Assembly (NCBI GenBank): GCA_964036045.1
Contig: OZ038379.1
Location: forward strand, 118,805,104 to 118,869,103
Direction of reading: 5' to 3'
DNA: 64,000 bases
DNA from: Eutreptiella sp. 'Long Island Sound 2002'
Lineage: Eukaryota > Euglenozoa > Euglenophyceae > Eutreptiales > Eutreptiaceae
Shown here: one piece after another, positions 1-10,840 of the stretch
Position numbering within the stretch: position 1 is the stretch's first letter
Layout of the letters: each line of letters starts with the position of its first letter
Position numbers and translations under genes: made by a program
Notes under the pieces: generated by a model
The model's database searches: none
Seen by the model: the letters and a program-made list of their open reading frames with translations, nothing else
Told to the model about the DNA's origin: nothing

Positions 1-830
1 TGGAGTGAGTTTGCCTCACGTCACCTCTCCAAGCAACAATGGCAATTAAATTGGATGTTTTACTTTAGCCCTCGTGCTTACACTCAAAAAAAAATTCTCC
101 GAGTGCCTCACGCTCACACTCAAAAAGAAAGAATATGAAACAGAATATTTTTTGGAGTGTCACGCCAATACACTCGCGTGACGACTATCAACGCTCGCGT
201 GACACTTTTCCCCCTCCCCACTCCCCCACTACCGGGTGGTGTTTTGGGGAGGGCGGCATGACACCCCCCACGCCCTATTTTTGGGTTGGGGTGCACACAA
301 ACATGTGTTTTTTATAATCCTATTAAGGCCCACAAAAGCCTAAGAAGGATCAAAATTAGTGTACGACTTCACCGACGATATCATCCCAACCAAACAACTA
401 AAAGAACACAACTTGCCCGCTAAAATTGGCCCGCTCCTGAACCATATCCCCTATAGCATGGAAATTGCATGCATTCCACTCCTTTTTCATCAGTTTCATG
501 GTGCACAATTTTTTAGGTTTGTACGGGCTTCTCTCATGGGGTTTGCCCCTTGTTAGCCGATTTTTAGCAGTCTTCGAAGGATCCTTTCAACAGCGATGCC
601 ATACACTACTTTATTTACTTTGTTTCAAAATAGGAGAGGGGGGTCACCCAAACCCCATCCCAAAGTCCACCTAATAGTGGGGGAGAGGGGGGGGGGGGGC
701 ATAGCTTTTTGGGGTGGGCAAGGGTTGGTGGTGTGTTGCAGCCATTCTCATGGGCAACGGTGGGGGGCGTAGTAGGCTCTTCATTAGCAGGATGGTGAAC
801 CCAAAGATCCGTGTGGCGATTGACCCCACC
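1..830. other. No supported gene; short open frames and a G run
   Basis: Only short open frames (60-70 codons) without recognisable domain or consistent coding character are seen. A run of about 12 G lies near 690. The first 130 bases repeat a short 'cacactcaaaaa' theme. I see no RNA gene, splice-flanked exon or clear repeat boundary here. Confidence 0.5.
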
Positions 831-2381
831 TCACGCGGGACAATTAGTAGTACCCAAGCAAAAAGCGCATCCACCACAGTGTGTGGACCACAAGTACTGC
901 TTGCAACCGCATTGCACACAAGTGTAGGGCTCGGCGCTCCCCAAAGCCAAAGCCACCTTCCTTTCCAAAACCCGTTCGGTGGCATGCACAGGTAGGCGTG
1001 CAGTCAACCACAGCTGTGGAACACACTTCACCAAAGTCACCTTTTCTGTTTGCAAGTTGGGTGACGCAGTCACAGGGGAAAACAAGCCCGGAGGAGGGAA
1101 GGGAGGTGCTACATCCTGTTTAAATCTTTGGCGTCGTGCGGCCTTGTCTTGATGGGCTGTCTTTTGCTTTTCGCTACAATTCACACCATCATGTTTGGCT
1201 GATTGTCTGCGGTTGACAACACGTTCCACATGTTGCTGACGCTCATGATACAGTAGGGCAAATTGGAACTCTGAAGTGAGGCAACTGGCAAGCAAATTTC
1301 GATCATGGGTATGAATGATGAGGTGGTCAATCACATTTTGTTTTGCGTGGGCAGCAGCTATTTTGCAGTTGCATGGCACAAGATGCAACGTGTCCTGTTT
1401 CCAGCACAGACCATGACGCCAAAATTCTTTTTCAATTTGACCCTTGTATGCTGATTCCATCGGTGGTGCACATAAAATGATTTCCACAGTCAATTTCACT
1501 GATTCCAGTGACAGCGAGCCCCACAACTCTGGTACATGTTCAGCAATAAACTTCGAAGCAACGTGAATCATCTAGGGTCGAAACTTGCTCAATGCATCGA
1601 TGAAATGAACAGCCGGACGTTGCACAAGGAAGTTGGCAAGCCGCATCTACGTCCCCTGTGAACCATAAGAATGTCTAGCAGGCAAAGTTTGACAGCCTGC
1701 AGTAGCACCAGCACGTTCAGCACCAACGGAAGCAATAGGCGGCTCACTTGCAACAGCGCTGCCTGCGGCACTGCCGCATGCAACAACACCAACACGAGCA
1801 GTGGATTGTTCTATGACACTGCCCGCAAAAGCACTAGCAACTTCAACAGCAGGTGCCTCACTTAAAGTCCCACCGCCTGCAACAACACCCACAGAGGCAG
1901 TAGGCGGCTCACTTGCAACAACGCTGCCTGCAACAATGCACCTTGCAACAACACAAGCACGAGCAGTGGATGGTTCCGTGACACTGCCTACAGTAGCACC
2001 TGCACCTTCGCCAACAGCGCTGGCTGCACCAGTGGTGCCTACAACAGCACCAATAGGAGCAGCGGGTGGTTCAGCGGGCTGTCCACTACCAGTGACACCG
2101 CCTGTAGCAGCACCAGCAGAAGCAAAAACAGAGGCAGCCGTAGCACGGTGTTGTGCATGCACACATTTCAAGGCCTCTTGCGCGGTAGCCCACCTCCCAG
2201 CAAGGCCTCCGCCAGCAACATAGAGACCAATTACATCAGGTGCAAGAGTTTGCACCGCATGCTGCTTCATCACCTTGGCCACCTGTGATTGGGCGACCCA
2301 CTTCTGCGGCGGGTCGTACAGGTATGAGACACGAACATACAAAATGCCATTGTGCACACGAAAATCTGAGTTGTCTGACAT
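831..2381 (-). pseudogene. Decayed unknown protein with C-terminal cysteine cluster
   Basis: One reading frame runs for about 517 codons from the ATG at 2381 to a TGA at 831-833, interrupted only by two in-frame TAG codons (1647-1649 and 1572-1574). The protein begins MSDNSDFRVHNGILYVRVSY, continues through a low-complexity Ala/Val/Gly/Pro-rich stretch (about residues 75-235), then a compact charged and hydrophobic region. It ends in a cysteine-rich segment of the type CVQC-x-C...C-x2-C-x2-C that could bind zinc. Sequence on both sides of each TAG stays protein-like, and Gln would fit both sites. I do not recognise the family; the zinc-binding C-terminus and surroundings suggest a transposon-encoded protein. 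A stop-readthrough gene is possible but less likely, because neighbouring relics also carry TGA and frameshifts. Confidence 0.5.
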
Positions 2382-2399
2382 TTCTCAAAAAACAGTGGA

Positions 2400-2545
2400 T
2401 GTGAAAATTACCCTTTCGCCGTCATTATCCCATTATTCCCCATTATTCCACAATTTTCTCCCATCATTCCCCAATATTCCCCATTGTTCTCCCATGATTC
2501 CCCAATATTCCCCATTATTCCCCATTATTCCCCATGGAATTCCCA
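2400..2545. repeat. Degenerate ~10-bp minisatellite (CCCCATTATT type)
   Basis: The stretch is built from imperfect copies of a decamer such as CCCCATTATT and CCCCAATATT, clearest between 2440 and 2535. It lies just upstream of the start of the minus-strand relic at 831-2381. Confidence 0.7.
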
Positions 2546-4231
2546 CATCTAACCATGCATGCACAAAGATTCCCCACGGTGGCCCTTTGGAATAATGGGA
2601 ATTTCACTAGCCAAATCCAAAAAGCAATTACTTTCCAAAACTTTGGAAAGGTTTTTTGGGTTTTGGTAAGCGCAAAGGCCTGCAAGTGTGGGGTTGGCAA
2701 ATTAGAGCACACACTTGCCTTTTTTCTTTCGCCCACTATGCCAGTCATGGTAAAGATGTGGTAACCCGTTCTAGCCTAGGGTGCAATGGCAATGTCTTGT
2801 GACAAAATTTCGGAGTACCATCACTGTCATGCAAACAGAAGGCATTGCCTTGTTCCTTCTCTCTACCTTGGCCCCTCTTACCCCTTTCCTTGTAGGCGTC
2901 AACCCGCTCCTTGCTTCAGCGAAGGACTGCTCTGGTTTGTCACCTCGGAGTCATTCCAGTAGTTCGACCGAAGAGTTGTGAATCGTCGCGCTTGTTCAGA
3001 GACCTCTTGACCCATGGCTCCACCGAGTTGTGCTATTTTGGATGGCACATATACTTGTCCATGTTCGTTCTTATATCCTCCAAGAGACGCAGGTTCGAAT
3101 TGGTGGAGCCAGTGAGGGACTAGCGATCGCCTGACAAAGTGGGTCGGCGTGTCCCCCGTGGACCACAAAGGCCTCACAACTAGAGGGTATATGTGCAAGA
3201 ACACGTATCGCTGACGGTGTCGCCTCTTGGTTTGAGAGGTCCCCTATGTACCTAGAAGTAGTGGACCTCTATGTCTTTCTTCGCCCTTGTTGGTACACCT
3301 TTCGATGAACCTGAATGTAGCACTAGAGCACGGCGAAGGTTGGCAGGCCGGACGTTGACAGTGCTCATTGGCTCACTTATTGCGCTCAGTTTTGCTTCAA
3401 TTGCGTTCCTTGTGATCTTGCGCTGCTTGCTTGAGTTGGCCCAAGGATGCCTGTACTACAGGAAAGAATGAATCACCTCCACATTAGATTGTTGGTTTCC
3501 CCCAATGCAAAATGTTTTTGAAGACCATAGAAACAATTTGCAACGAGGTCCACCACAATCACAATAACAGGCACAACAAGCCGAGAAGATAAATTGGTTG
3601 ATTGGTTGTTGGATCAATAGAACATGAGTAGACCAAGAAGGGCGACAGATATGAATATATGCATGTAACTACGAAGGAATTTTTTCCTTAATCGGAAGAA
3701 AAGAAAGGCAAACGCCCTCTAAAATCGAAAGTGGAGAAAAAGACCATTTTGGTCCAAAACCACCATGAAATTGAGATCCAGCATGCGGAAAATACCCCCT
3801 CGGCATTCATTTCCAATTGAGGACATGCAATGTTGGCCCCCACCCCTACCTCCATTGTTGTCTTGGGGATTTAGGGCGCAGTTCTTTTTTTCAAAAATTT
3901 TATTAACTCTTTGCACGCGCAAAAGGGGAGGCGGGTCTGCGCACGCAAAATGCCCCTTTTATTTGAACACCAATCTTCGGTCTAGATGCAAAAAAAACCC
4001 CTTTTACGCATGCAAAAACCAAGTAAATTGGGCATTCACTGCCCCCCCCACCGAAAAAAAAAACCACACAAACCGCCAATGCGTGCCATGAGTGCAAGCA
4101 AACACTCAAACAATCGTTCAATGGTACTTTGTGTTCGGTGTCACCCGGGCACATCCCGTCACACAAGTCCAAGTGGTATCCCACCACTAGCTCACAGAAG
4201 TATGCACAAAAAATTGCCAACAAATGGAACC
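2546..4231. other. No confident gene; one weak 66-codon frame
   Basis: The best candidate is a plus-strand frame at 3271-3471 (66 codons, starting MSFFALVGTPFDEP) with one hydrophobic stretch of about 20 residues that could span a membrane (TVLIGSLIALSFASIAFLVI). It has no recognised domain, and a frame this short can occur by chance. Elsewhere, 3900-4030 has purine/pyrimidine stretches around 'cacgcgcaaaagg' that recur loosely near 12600-12790, perhaps a dispersed repeat. Confidence 0.3.
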
Positions 4232-5125
4232 CTACCTCTTCCCCTTGAGCATCACAATGGCTGAACCACAAGACAACCATACATTAACCCCGATGGAGTC
4301 TGGGAAACACATCCCAATCATATTGCCGGTGAAAGGAAGTGGGGTGAACAAAGCATAGCCATTGCTTGGGGCCCAAGGTCTTGGCAACACATCCCAGTCA
4401 TTGCTGCCTGCTATCACCCTTGAAGGCCTTGAATGCCAACATGGTCCCCCATTCCCTTGTGAATCCCCAATAGGTGCTCCACCCAAAGGTGGGCCCACAA
4501 CGTCACCCCAAAGCCACAAGCGTTGTGGCAACTCCCCGTCCCGGAAAATTTCTCTTCAAAACATTGAGATCACGAAGGTCCAATCTTCCCTCCCTCGACA
4601 CAATTTCACAACTGAATGCAGACTTTTCTTCCCACAAACGCCAATAAGCAGACCATGTCATAGGGAACCCCCCCCCCCCCCCCCGGCCTACTTGCACGAG
4701 GACTTGTAAAAGATTGTCCTCCTCCAAGTAGTCCACAATGCAATCCAAACCGTACCCGTTCACCGGAGCTCCAATGCAGTTTGCTCCAACCGCAAAGCCA
4801 TCTTTACCCCCTTCTGCTCCTTAGAATCAACCGTTGCGGCTGTGCGGCATGCTACCTCAATGTCATGCTAGCACCACTGCACCCGAACCAGTGCCCTCCC
4901 CTTTGCCCACTCATGGTGATGCATGAGAGCTCAAACCAACACATTGCCCGCGCAATGCACCAAATCGTGCACCCGGTGGAGTCTAAAGACGGGCGGCCTT
5001 TGGAAAAGAAAGATCTTTGGCAATAGCATCCCTTCCCATTGCCAATCCCTAATCAACTTTGTGTTCCCGTGCCCCAACCCACCAAAACATTGGGCGGTTT
5101 TCCCACAAACAAGGGGCGAAAACAC
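4232..5125 (-). pseudogene. Decayed unknown protein, several breaks
   Basis: Protein-like sequence reads on the minus strand from about 5125 to 4232 in more than one frame. The upstream frame is interrupted by TGA at 4931-4933 and TAG at 4868-4870, with coherent sequence on both sides (for example ALMHHHEWAKGRALVRVQWC between them). Near 4763 it shifts to a frame containing DYLEEDNLLQVLVQVGRG, and near 4520 it shifts again to a frame ending MLKGKR. A C run at 4670-4684 interrupts it as a Gly-rich stretch and may be an expansion. No domain is recognised. The mixture of C-to-T type stops and frameshifts marks it as a relic, probably of a mobile element. Confidence 0.4.
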
Positions 5126-5449
5126 TTTGGTTATAAATTTACGACATTCTTAGGCGTTAGAAGTTGCCCGCCTCCACCTAGCGCTATGGCCCACGGAAGT
5201 CCATGTTGTAGTGAGGAGAAAAGTATGTGAAAAAGGGTGTTATTTTTGGGGTATCTAACCCCCCCCCGGTGGCTATAGGCAAAATGAGGGTATGTATGTG
5301 AAATATATGCCATTATTTCTATTTCTAGCTACACACAAAATTTGGAAATAAAGGTACCAAATCACAAAAATATGGTGGTATTTTACATTTAAACCATTGC
5401 ATTTCATTAGTAGCGGGGGGGGGGTCTATCTATTATTACTTTTACCCCT
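5126..5449. other. Intergenic, no gene seen
   Basis: AT-rich sequence with short C runs (near 5262) and a G run (near 5415). No open frame of interest. Confidence 0.5.
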
Positions 5450-5591
5450 TGGTTCCAAGGTTACCACAGAACCCACCTGTACACCACAAGTAAAAGAACA
5501 ACAAAAATATGGGTCATTGAACAACAGAAAAACCTACCCCCGAAGCATATACTTCTATTTCCTTTTTTTATGAACCTGGCCGAAATTTCGG

Positions 5592-6300
5592 CCAGCTTTC
5601 CCAAAAGCATCAAAACACATGGTGTTATTCACCAGATATGCCCAAGCTCGCCCACATTTCGGCCAGGTCCCTCAAAACTTGAAATAACATCACATAAATG
5701 GATACCTTTGAGGTTTTTTGGAAGCTGGCCGAAATTGAGGCCAGCTTTTCCATTGGTTCCATTGGAAACATGCATGTGTATATACACTTTTTAACGCTTC
5801 CTGCTGAAATTTCGGCCAGCTTTTTAGTTTAATGTTGAATGAGTATACTCATTTTTATTTTTTTAGGGGCTGGCCGGAATTTCTCCCAGCTCTCTGGTCT
5901 AATCACCCTTCGTACGCTCATATTCGGCTTTTTTGCCAATCTGGTCGAAAAACATCAAAACACATGGTGCTATTCACCAGACAGGCCCAAGCTAGCCCAA
6001 ATTTCGGCCAGATCCTTCAAAACTTGAAATAACATCACATAAATGGATACCTGTGAGGTTTTTTGGAAGCTGGCCGAAATTGAGGCCAGCTTTTCCATTG
6101 GTTCCATTGGAAACATGCATGTGCATATACACTTTTAACGCTTCCGGCCGAAATTTCGGCTAGCTTTTTGGTTTAATGTTGAATGAGTATACTCATTTTC
6201 ATTTTTTTAAGGGCTGACCGAAATTTCTCCCAGCTCTCTGGTCTAATGACCTTTCATACACTCATATTCGGTTTTTTTGCTAGTCTCACCGCAATTTTGG
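5592..6300. repeat. Direct tandem duplication of ~360 bp in the left arm
   Basis: Two copies share the order: 'catcaaaacacatggtg', 'ttgaaataacatcac', 'gaagctggccgaaattgagg', 'cattggttccattgg', and 'cagctctctggtctaat'. They differ by scattered substitutions, so the duplication is not recent. Confidence 0.8.
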
Positions 6301-6809
6301 CCAGTGTGTCCCATTTCTGCGCATATTAGCAATTGTTTTCCCATCCAGCGCATCTGGCTGAAATTTCTGCCAAAGTGCAATTCTTGTTGTGCATAAATAT
6401 TACACCGTACACTCCTACAAAGCTGCTTTCTTGTCACAATGTTAATGTCCTCTGGTATTACTATAAATGTCATGCTGGTAAGGGCTGTGCCACGCATTGC
6501 CACCGTTTTTAGGTGTGTACATGCTCTGTTTTGCATTTTGCTGACCGAAATTTCGGCCAAAGTTGCCTTATGTGGACCCCCTGATTCCAAATGACACACA
6601 TTGGTGGCCGAAATTTCGGCCAGCTTCTCGGCAACCCGGTTTTGAAAAGGGGTTTCACATCCAGTGCAAGGCTGGCGGAAATTTCAGCTACGGAATCCTC
6701 ATGCGTGTCAAGACGTCGATTTTGGGCCATTTTGGGTTGAATTCCGCTTGTTATTGCCACTTTTGTTACTTCTCTTTCCGTGAAATCCCCTGTTGTAGCA
6801 TCCTTTTTA

Positions 6810-7346
6810 ATGACCGAGCTTGCAATGGATTCACAGGAGGTGCTTATTTCCCCTTCAGCTGAAGCTGTGTCAGAAAATGGGCAATGCCAATTTGCCGATC
6901 AATCAGAAGGGGATAAGGCAAGCACACAGGGACTTCAAAGGAAGCCTAAGGCACCACCAATGAAAAATTCATCAACCACCATCAAGTTATCCGACTGGGT
7001 CACGTTAGCGACCAAAATAAAAGTTTGCTTTGACCAAACTGTAATAGACCACGACCGAACCTTTGGCCGCGTCCGTCAATTATCCGAGGATCGTGTGTTG
7101 CGGCGCTATGACGATCTCAAGGCCGCGCCGCCTGTGGATTACATCCAAGATCTTCTTTTTTATAAAGTCATTCGTATGTCTCCTGTTGCCTACTGCCATT
7201 CCCAATGGGTTATACTGATTGTCGGTACGAAGGTTGGCCGAAATTTAGGCCAGCATGTGCGTCCCCAGTGTTTTTGGTGTACTGCTATTGTTTTTTCCCA
7301 CAGCGTGCGTGGATTTGTCAGTTGGCAAGTATTTGCTTGTCATTGA
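6810..7346 (+). CDS. Unknown protein in the loop of the foldback element
   Basis: The open frame starts at the ATG at 6810 (MTELAMDSQEV; a second ATG follows at 6825) and runs about 178 codons. Residues up to about 115 look protein-like: a charged Ser/Glu/Lys-rich N-terminus, then a more globular part containing WVTLATKIKVCFDQ and RVRQLSEDRVLRRYDDL. A possible 5' splice site (C/GTATGT, near 7172) suggests the last 55 codons may not be translated; they include arm sequence with the palindrome theme. I recognise no domain and no catalytic motif. It could be the remains of the element's own protein or an exon captured from elsewhere. Confidence 0.3.
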   Translation: MTELAMDSQEVLISPSAEAVSENGQCQFADQSEGDKASTQGLQRKPKAPPMKNSSTTIKLSDWVTLATKIKVCFDQTVIDHDRTFGRVRQLSEDRVLRRYDDLKAAPPVDYIQDLLFYKVIRMSPVAYCHSQWVILIVGTKVGRNLGQHVRPQCFWCTAIVFSHSVRGFVSWQVFACH

Positions 7347-8074
7347 GTGTGGTATATTGCACACCATCTTCAAATGTAAGTGCACCCGTACTCTTTGCTC
7401 ATGTCTACCGTCATAGGTATGCATTTCGGTGACGTTATTTCAAGTTTTGAAGGACCTGGCCAACATTTCGGCCACCTTGGGCCTGTCTGGTGAATGACAC
7501 CATGTGTTTTGATGTTTTTGGAAAAGCTGGATGAAATTTCGGCCAGATTAATAAAAATAGGAAATACACATATATGCTTCGGGGGTAGTTTTATTTGTTG
7601 TTCAATGAACAGTATCTTTGCGGTTCTTTTACTTGTGGTGTATAGGTGGGTTTTGTGCAAACCTTGGAACCAAATAGGATGTGTTGGATGGGAAAACAAT
7701 TGCTAATATACGAAGAAATGGGATATGCCGGCCGAAATTTCGGCCACACCGGCAAAAAAGCCGAATATGAGTGTATGAAAGGTGATTAGACCAGAGAGCT
7801 GGCAGAAATTTCGGCCAGCCCTAAGAAAAATGAAAACAAGTATCCTTATTCAACACGAAACCAAAAAGCTGGCCGAAATTTCGGCCAGAAGGGTTAAAAA
7901 CTGTATATACACATACCTGTTTCCAATTGAGCCCAAAAGCTAGCCTCAATTTCGGCCAGCTTCAAAAAAACCGCAAACATGATACACTAGATGAAGCGGA
8001 TACCTAAGGCTAACACATCACCACCTATTTCAATGGATGTCACACAACGCTGGTACCAACATTGCTCACATATG

Positions 8075-8846
8075 TTAAATAGCAGACTCAAAACAGACAT
8101 GTACAATATTCTCACATCGTGCAAATACCGGGTCCCAGGGGGCGGGCAACTTGTGACGCCGAAGACATTGTGGAAGGGCATCTTGGGCCTTGGTGTGTGC
8201 AAGAATCACACAAACAACACAAGTAGGAAACCCTTCCTCATCAACAACATGCATATTGTTGACATCCAACACATGAGTGCTTAGATTCTCCGGGCGGGCC
8301 AGAGCACGAAGAATTTGGGTTGTTGCCAAGCCTTGGAGCAGCACCCAGGATGACCCCAATGGCAGAAGCCCCCAACTCACCGACGGCAAAGAGCTCAAAG
8401 CCGCGCCCACAAAGGTTTGTGCCATCGTTTGAAATTCCCACAATAACGGGATGTCCTAGTTTCAGGGGGGGAGGGTTCTTCCACATTAGTAACAGCTTTT
8501 GCTCCCTTGTGCCAGTCTTCGCTACAGTAGTTCGAACGAATTTGGGCCTACGGAGATTACCATGGAGATGAGGCCCACCTATACTAAAGGCGCCGCACAC
8601 TTTGGCCATCCTTCTTTGATTCCCGCATGCTTGCCATGCCATTCAACCCCAAAACGAAATGGTGGCAACCGGGACATTGGTTCACACACCCGACCCATTG
8701 GTAACCCCACTTCGCATCTTTACTTGCCAATCCACACCCATAACCTTGTGAACGGCTTGCTGCAGGCTGGAGATACGGTCATAACGGCCTTTGCAATTAC
8801 ACACTTCCATGTGGTGAAATTGACAACAATAGTGCGGTGCAGCCAT
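8075..8846 (-). pseudogene. Decayed unknown protein next to a palindrome cluster
   Basis: A frame opens at the ATG at 8846 (MAAPHYCCQFHHMEVCNCK, with Cys/His residues that could bind metal). It continues to about 8330 with two in-frame TGA codons (8682-8684 and 8643-8645), then continues in another frame to 8075. The later part contains NNMHVVDEEGFPTCVVCVIL. Protein-like character persists on both sides of each break. The frame opens only a few bases from a cluster of CCTAGGAACCCCCC-type palindromes, so it may be the terminal gene of the same mobile element that carries the genes at 9143-12186. Function unknown. Confidence 0.4.
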
Positions 8847-8849
8847 GAA

Positions 8850-9180
8850 AGGATGGCCTAGGAACCCCCCCCTTCCTAGGGGTTTTCTACTCCTACACGT
8901 TACGACGGCACCCGAAGACTTTGAACACAAACACCACACCTTCAATGCACCTACTTTGGGGGACATTGGGTCCCGGGTCGGTGATGCCCAATTTTGGGGT
9001 GTTTTTGGAAACCCCGTTTTGGGCAAGAACCCCCCTAGGAACCCCCCTTCCTAGCCTGGCTAGGAAGGGGGGTTCCTAGGGGGGTTCCTGGGCAGGAACC
9101 CCCCCCTTTCCTAGACCCCTTCCTGGGCAGGAACCCCCCTTCCTAGACCCTTCCTATGACCCTTCCTGTCCCGAGGCAAT
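8850..9180. repeat. Cluster of CCTAGGAACCCCCC / GGGGGGTTCCTAGG palindromes
   Basis: The sequence is densely packed with 'cctaggaaccccccc' and its complement 'ggggggttcctagg', especially 9020-9170, which together form imperfect hairpins. The same motif cluster recurs at 12230-12380. The two clusters bracket the minus-strand genes at 9143-12186 and could be terminal or subterminal repeats of one element. Confidence 0.7.
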
Positions 9181-10840
9181 AGCACACAAATCCATTCGCT
9201 GGGGCTTCAATCGCATTGTGCAACCGCATTGATGTTGTCACTGGTCCACATGCCGCTAGCGTCGCTTGACAATGGCTGCACCGCGGCCTTGCCGCGCCTC
9301 GTACAATTGCAAACCGACACTCAACGCATCGGTGTGCACCACGTGCCTCATTCCGAGGCGTGTGACGCGGGGTCGCCGAAGACACCAACCGCGCATCGAG
9401 TTTTTGAGATGCCGCTTGAACGGTTGGTTTCTGTATTCTGTCGGAATACTGCGAAAAATGTACAAACTGCCAAAGCGACGCGCAAAATATGCGCTGTGAA
9501 CACATGCCCAATGTTCCCAAGGGGTCACACCCCATTGCAATTTACCCCAACACTCCCCTAAACGGTCACTCGCGGAGTCCAATTCCTTGAGTTCGGCGTG
9601 TGTTAGCCAATCCCTTTTGCGCCAGAGCGCGTGCATTCGATGCATTGATAATAACACATGCTTCATCAATAGGAAAAGCTTAACGCCACCAGAGGCCACG
9701 TCGGGTAGGTTGTCCCGCAATACGGCCACAACTCGGCCATGTAATGCACTGTCTTCAAAAAACATTTTGCCACCTGTTATATCAAATTTTCCGGCCTTGG
9801 TTGGCGGGGGAGCCAAACCGCTCAGCATGCGGAACATTTTTCACCTCATCCAAAAGCTTGTGAAGCTCCAAAACCAAAGCTTTCCCTGCGTCCCTTGCGG
9901 CACGGGCAACGTCGGGTTCACCGTTTTCAATCAAATCTTTCAATGTTTCATTGACTCGCTTAACAATTGCGTTCGCAATACGACATGAGCCATGCTCCGC
10001 GTCACCAACGTGGTTGCATGGGCCGATTGCCCTCAAAAAGGAGCCCCACCTGCATCCGGCCGGTACAGAATTGGCACGTGCCAAGGAATCAATGCAATGG
10101 CAGCCTACCCATCGTTTCCCCTTGTGATAATTGGCCGAAAGCATGGCCTTGCCATCGCGTGTCAAGGCACATACACCGGGGATGCGATTCCCCAAGTGCC
10201 AAAAATCCACAGTGGACAAAACATCTAAAACATCCTGATTAAGGTTTGCCTTAGTGTCAATGGCCCGGAGACAGTGCGTGTCATCCGGTCCGTCCAGCGC
10301 CCACCACGTCGCCCAGTGTCGCACGTCGCCTGCAGATGCTACACCCTCTGACCAAACGGTCACGTGGATGTCGCACTTGGTGGCTGAGGTCTGCCACAGT
10401 GGTGTGGCATCTGCGCAAATGATAATCAAAAGCCGGTCTTGACGAGGGATGTTAAGAGTACCGCACGCCCTACTCAACGTCAGCTGGCTTTGCACTACTT
10501 CAAGGTGTGGACATACAGCGGCAGATCGGCGCGATACCACCCCCGATGAAACCTCCACGGCCGTTGCGACATATGGCAGCAGTTTGCTACGCCCCTCCAT
10601 TAATTCCCTTCGTGTACAATTGCGCTCCAATTTTAACATGTTGCGCGTGGAGAGGCTCATTTGGTGTGCCGTTTACAAAACTTGGATCACTTCCTCGGAG
10701 ACATGCTGTTCGTCGTCATCGCGCACCTCGTGTGATTGCAGCAAAGGACTTGGACTCCACACCCAAAGCACTTCTCACTTGTCGGCTTCCAGCGGCATCC
10801 GTGGACTCCACAACTGACAGCGGCCTTGTGCGCCTAGAAC
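9143..10840 (-). pseudogene. Transposase-like relic with cysteine clusters
   Basis: The relic is read in pieces. First comes a Cys-rich start at about 10840-10690 (SEKCFGCGVQVLCCNHTRC), zinc-ribbon-like. A frame change follows into an acidic linker with an in-frame TAA at 10673-10675. Then comes a long frame (10660-9782, 292 codons) holding LLIICADATPLW and ALTRDGKAML, with Asp residues placed as in RNase H-fold transposases. A +1 shift near 9810 leads to 9837-9256 (containing RNQPFKRHLKNSM), and a final shift leads to a frame with CVEC...CSHC down to 9143. Cys clusters at both ends plus a possible DD-type core suggest a transposase, but no named family is recognised and the catalytic assignment is inference. 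Confidence 0.4.

Larger units (their letters stand above)
5450..7985. mobile_element. Foldback-like element with long inverted arms full of a 16-bp palindrome
   Basis: The left arm (about 5450-5715 and about 6055-6345) reappears as its reverse complement on the right. 7410-7685 matches the outer left arm; 7695-7985 matches the inner left part. The arms carry many exact or near copies of GGCCGAAATTTCGGCC, for example near 5580, 6150, 6545, 6607, 7730 and 7868. The left arm has also been duplicated in direct orientation (about 5592-5950 and 5953-6300, same order of motifs). The unpaired middle contains one open frame (6810-7346). Long inverted arms around a unique centre suggest a foldback or other DNA transposon. 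I could not define exact termini or a target-site duplication, and no transposase is recognised. Confidence 0.6.

Noticed and set aside
1572-1649. TAG reassigned to Gln as the genetic code
   Set aside because: Attractive because Gln fits most TAGs, but TGA and frameshifts interrupt the same relics, and the intact-looking gene at 25043-27048 gives no support.
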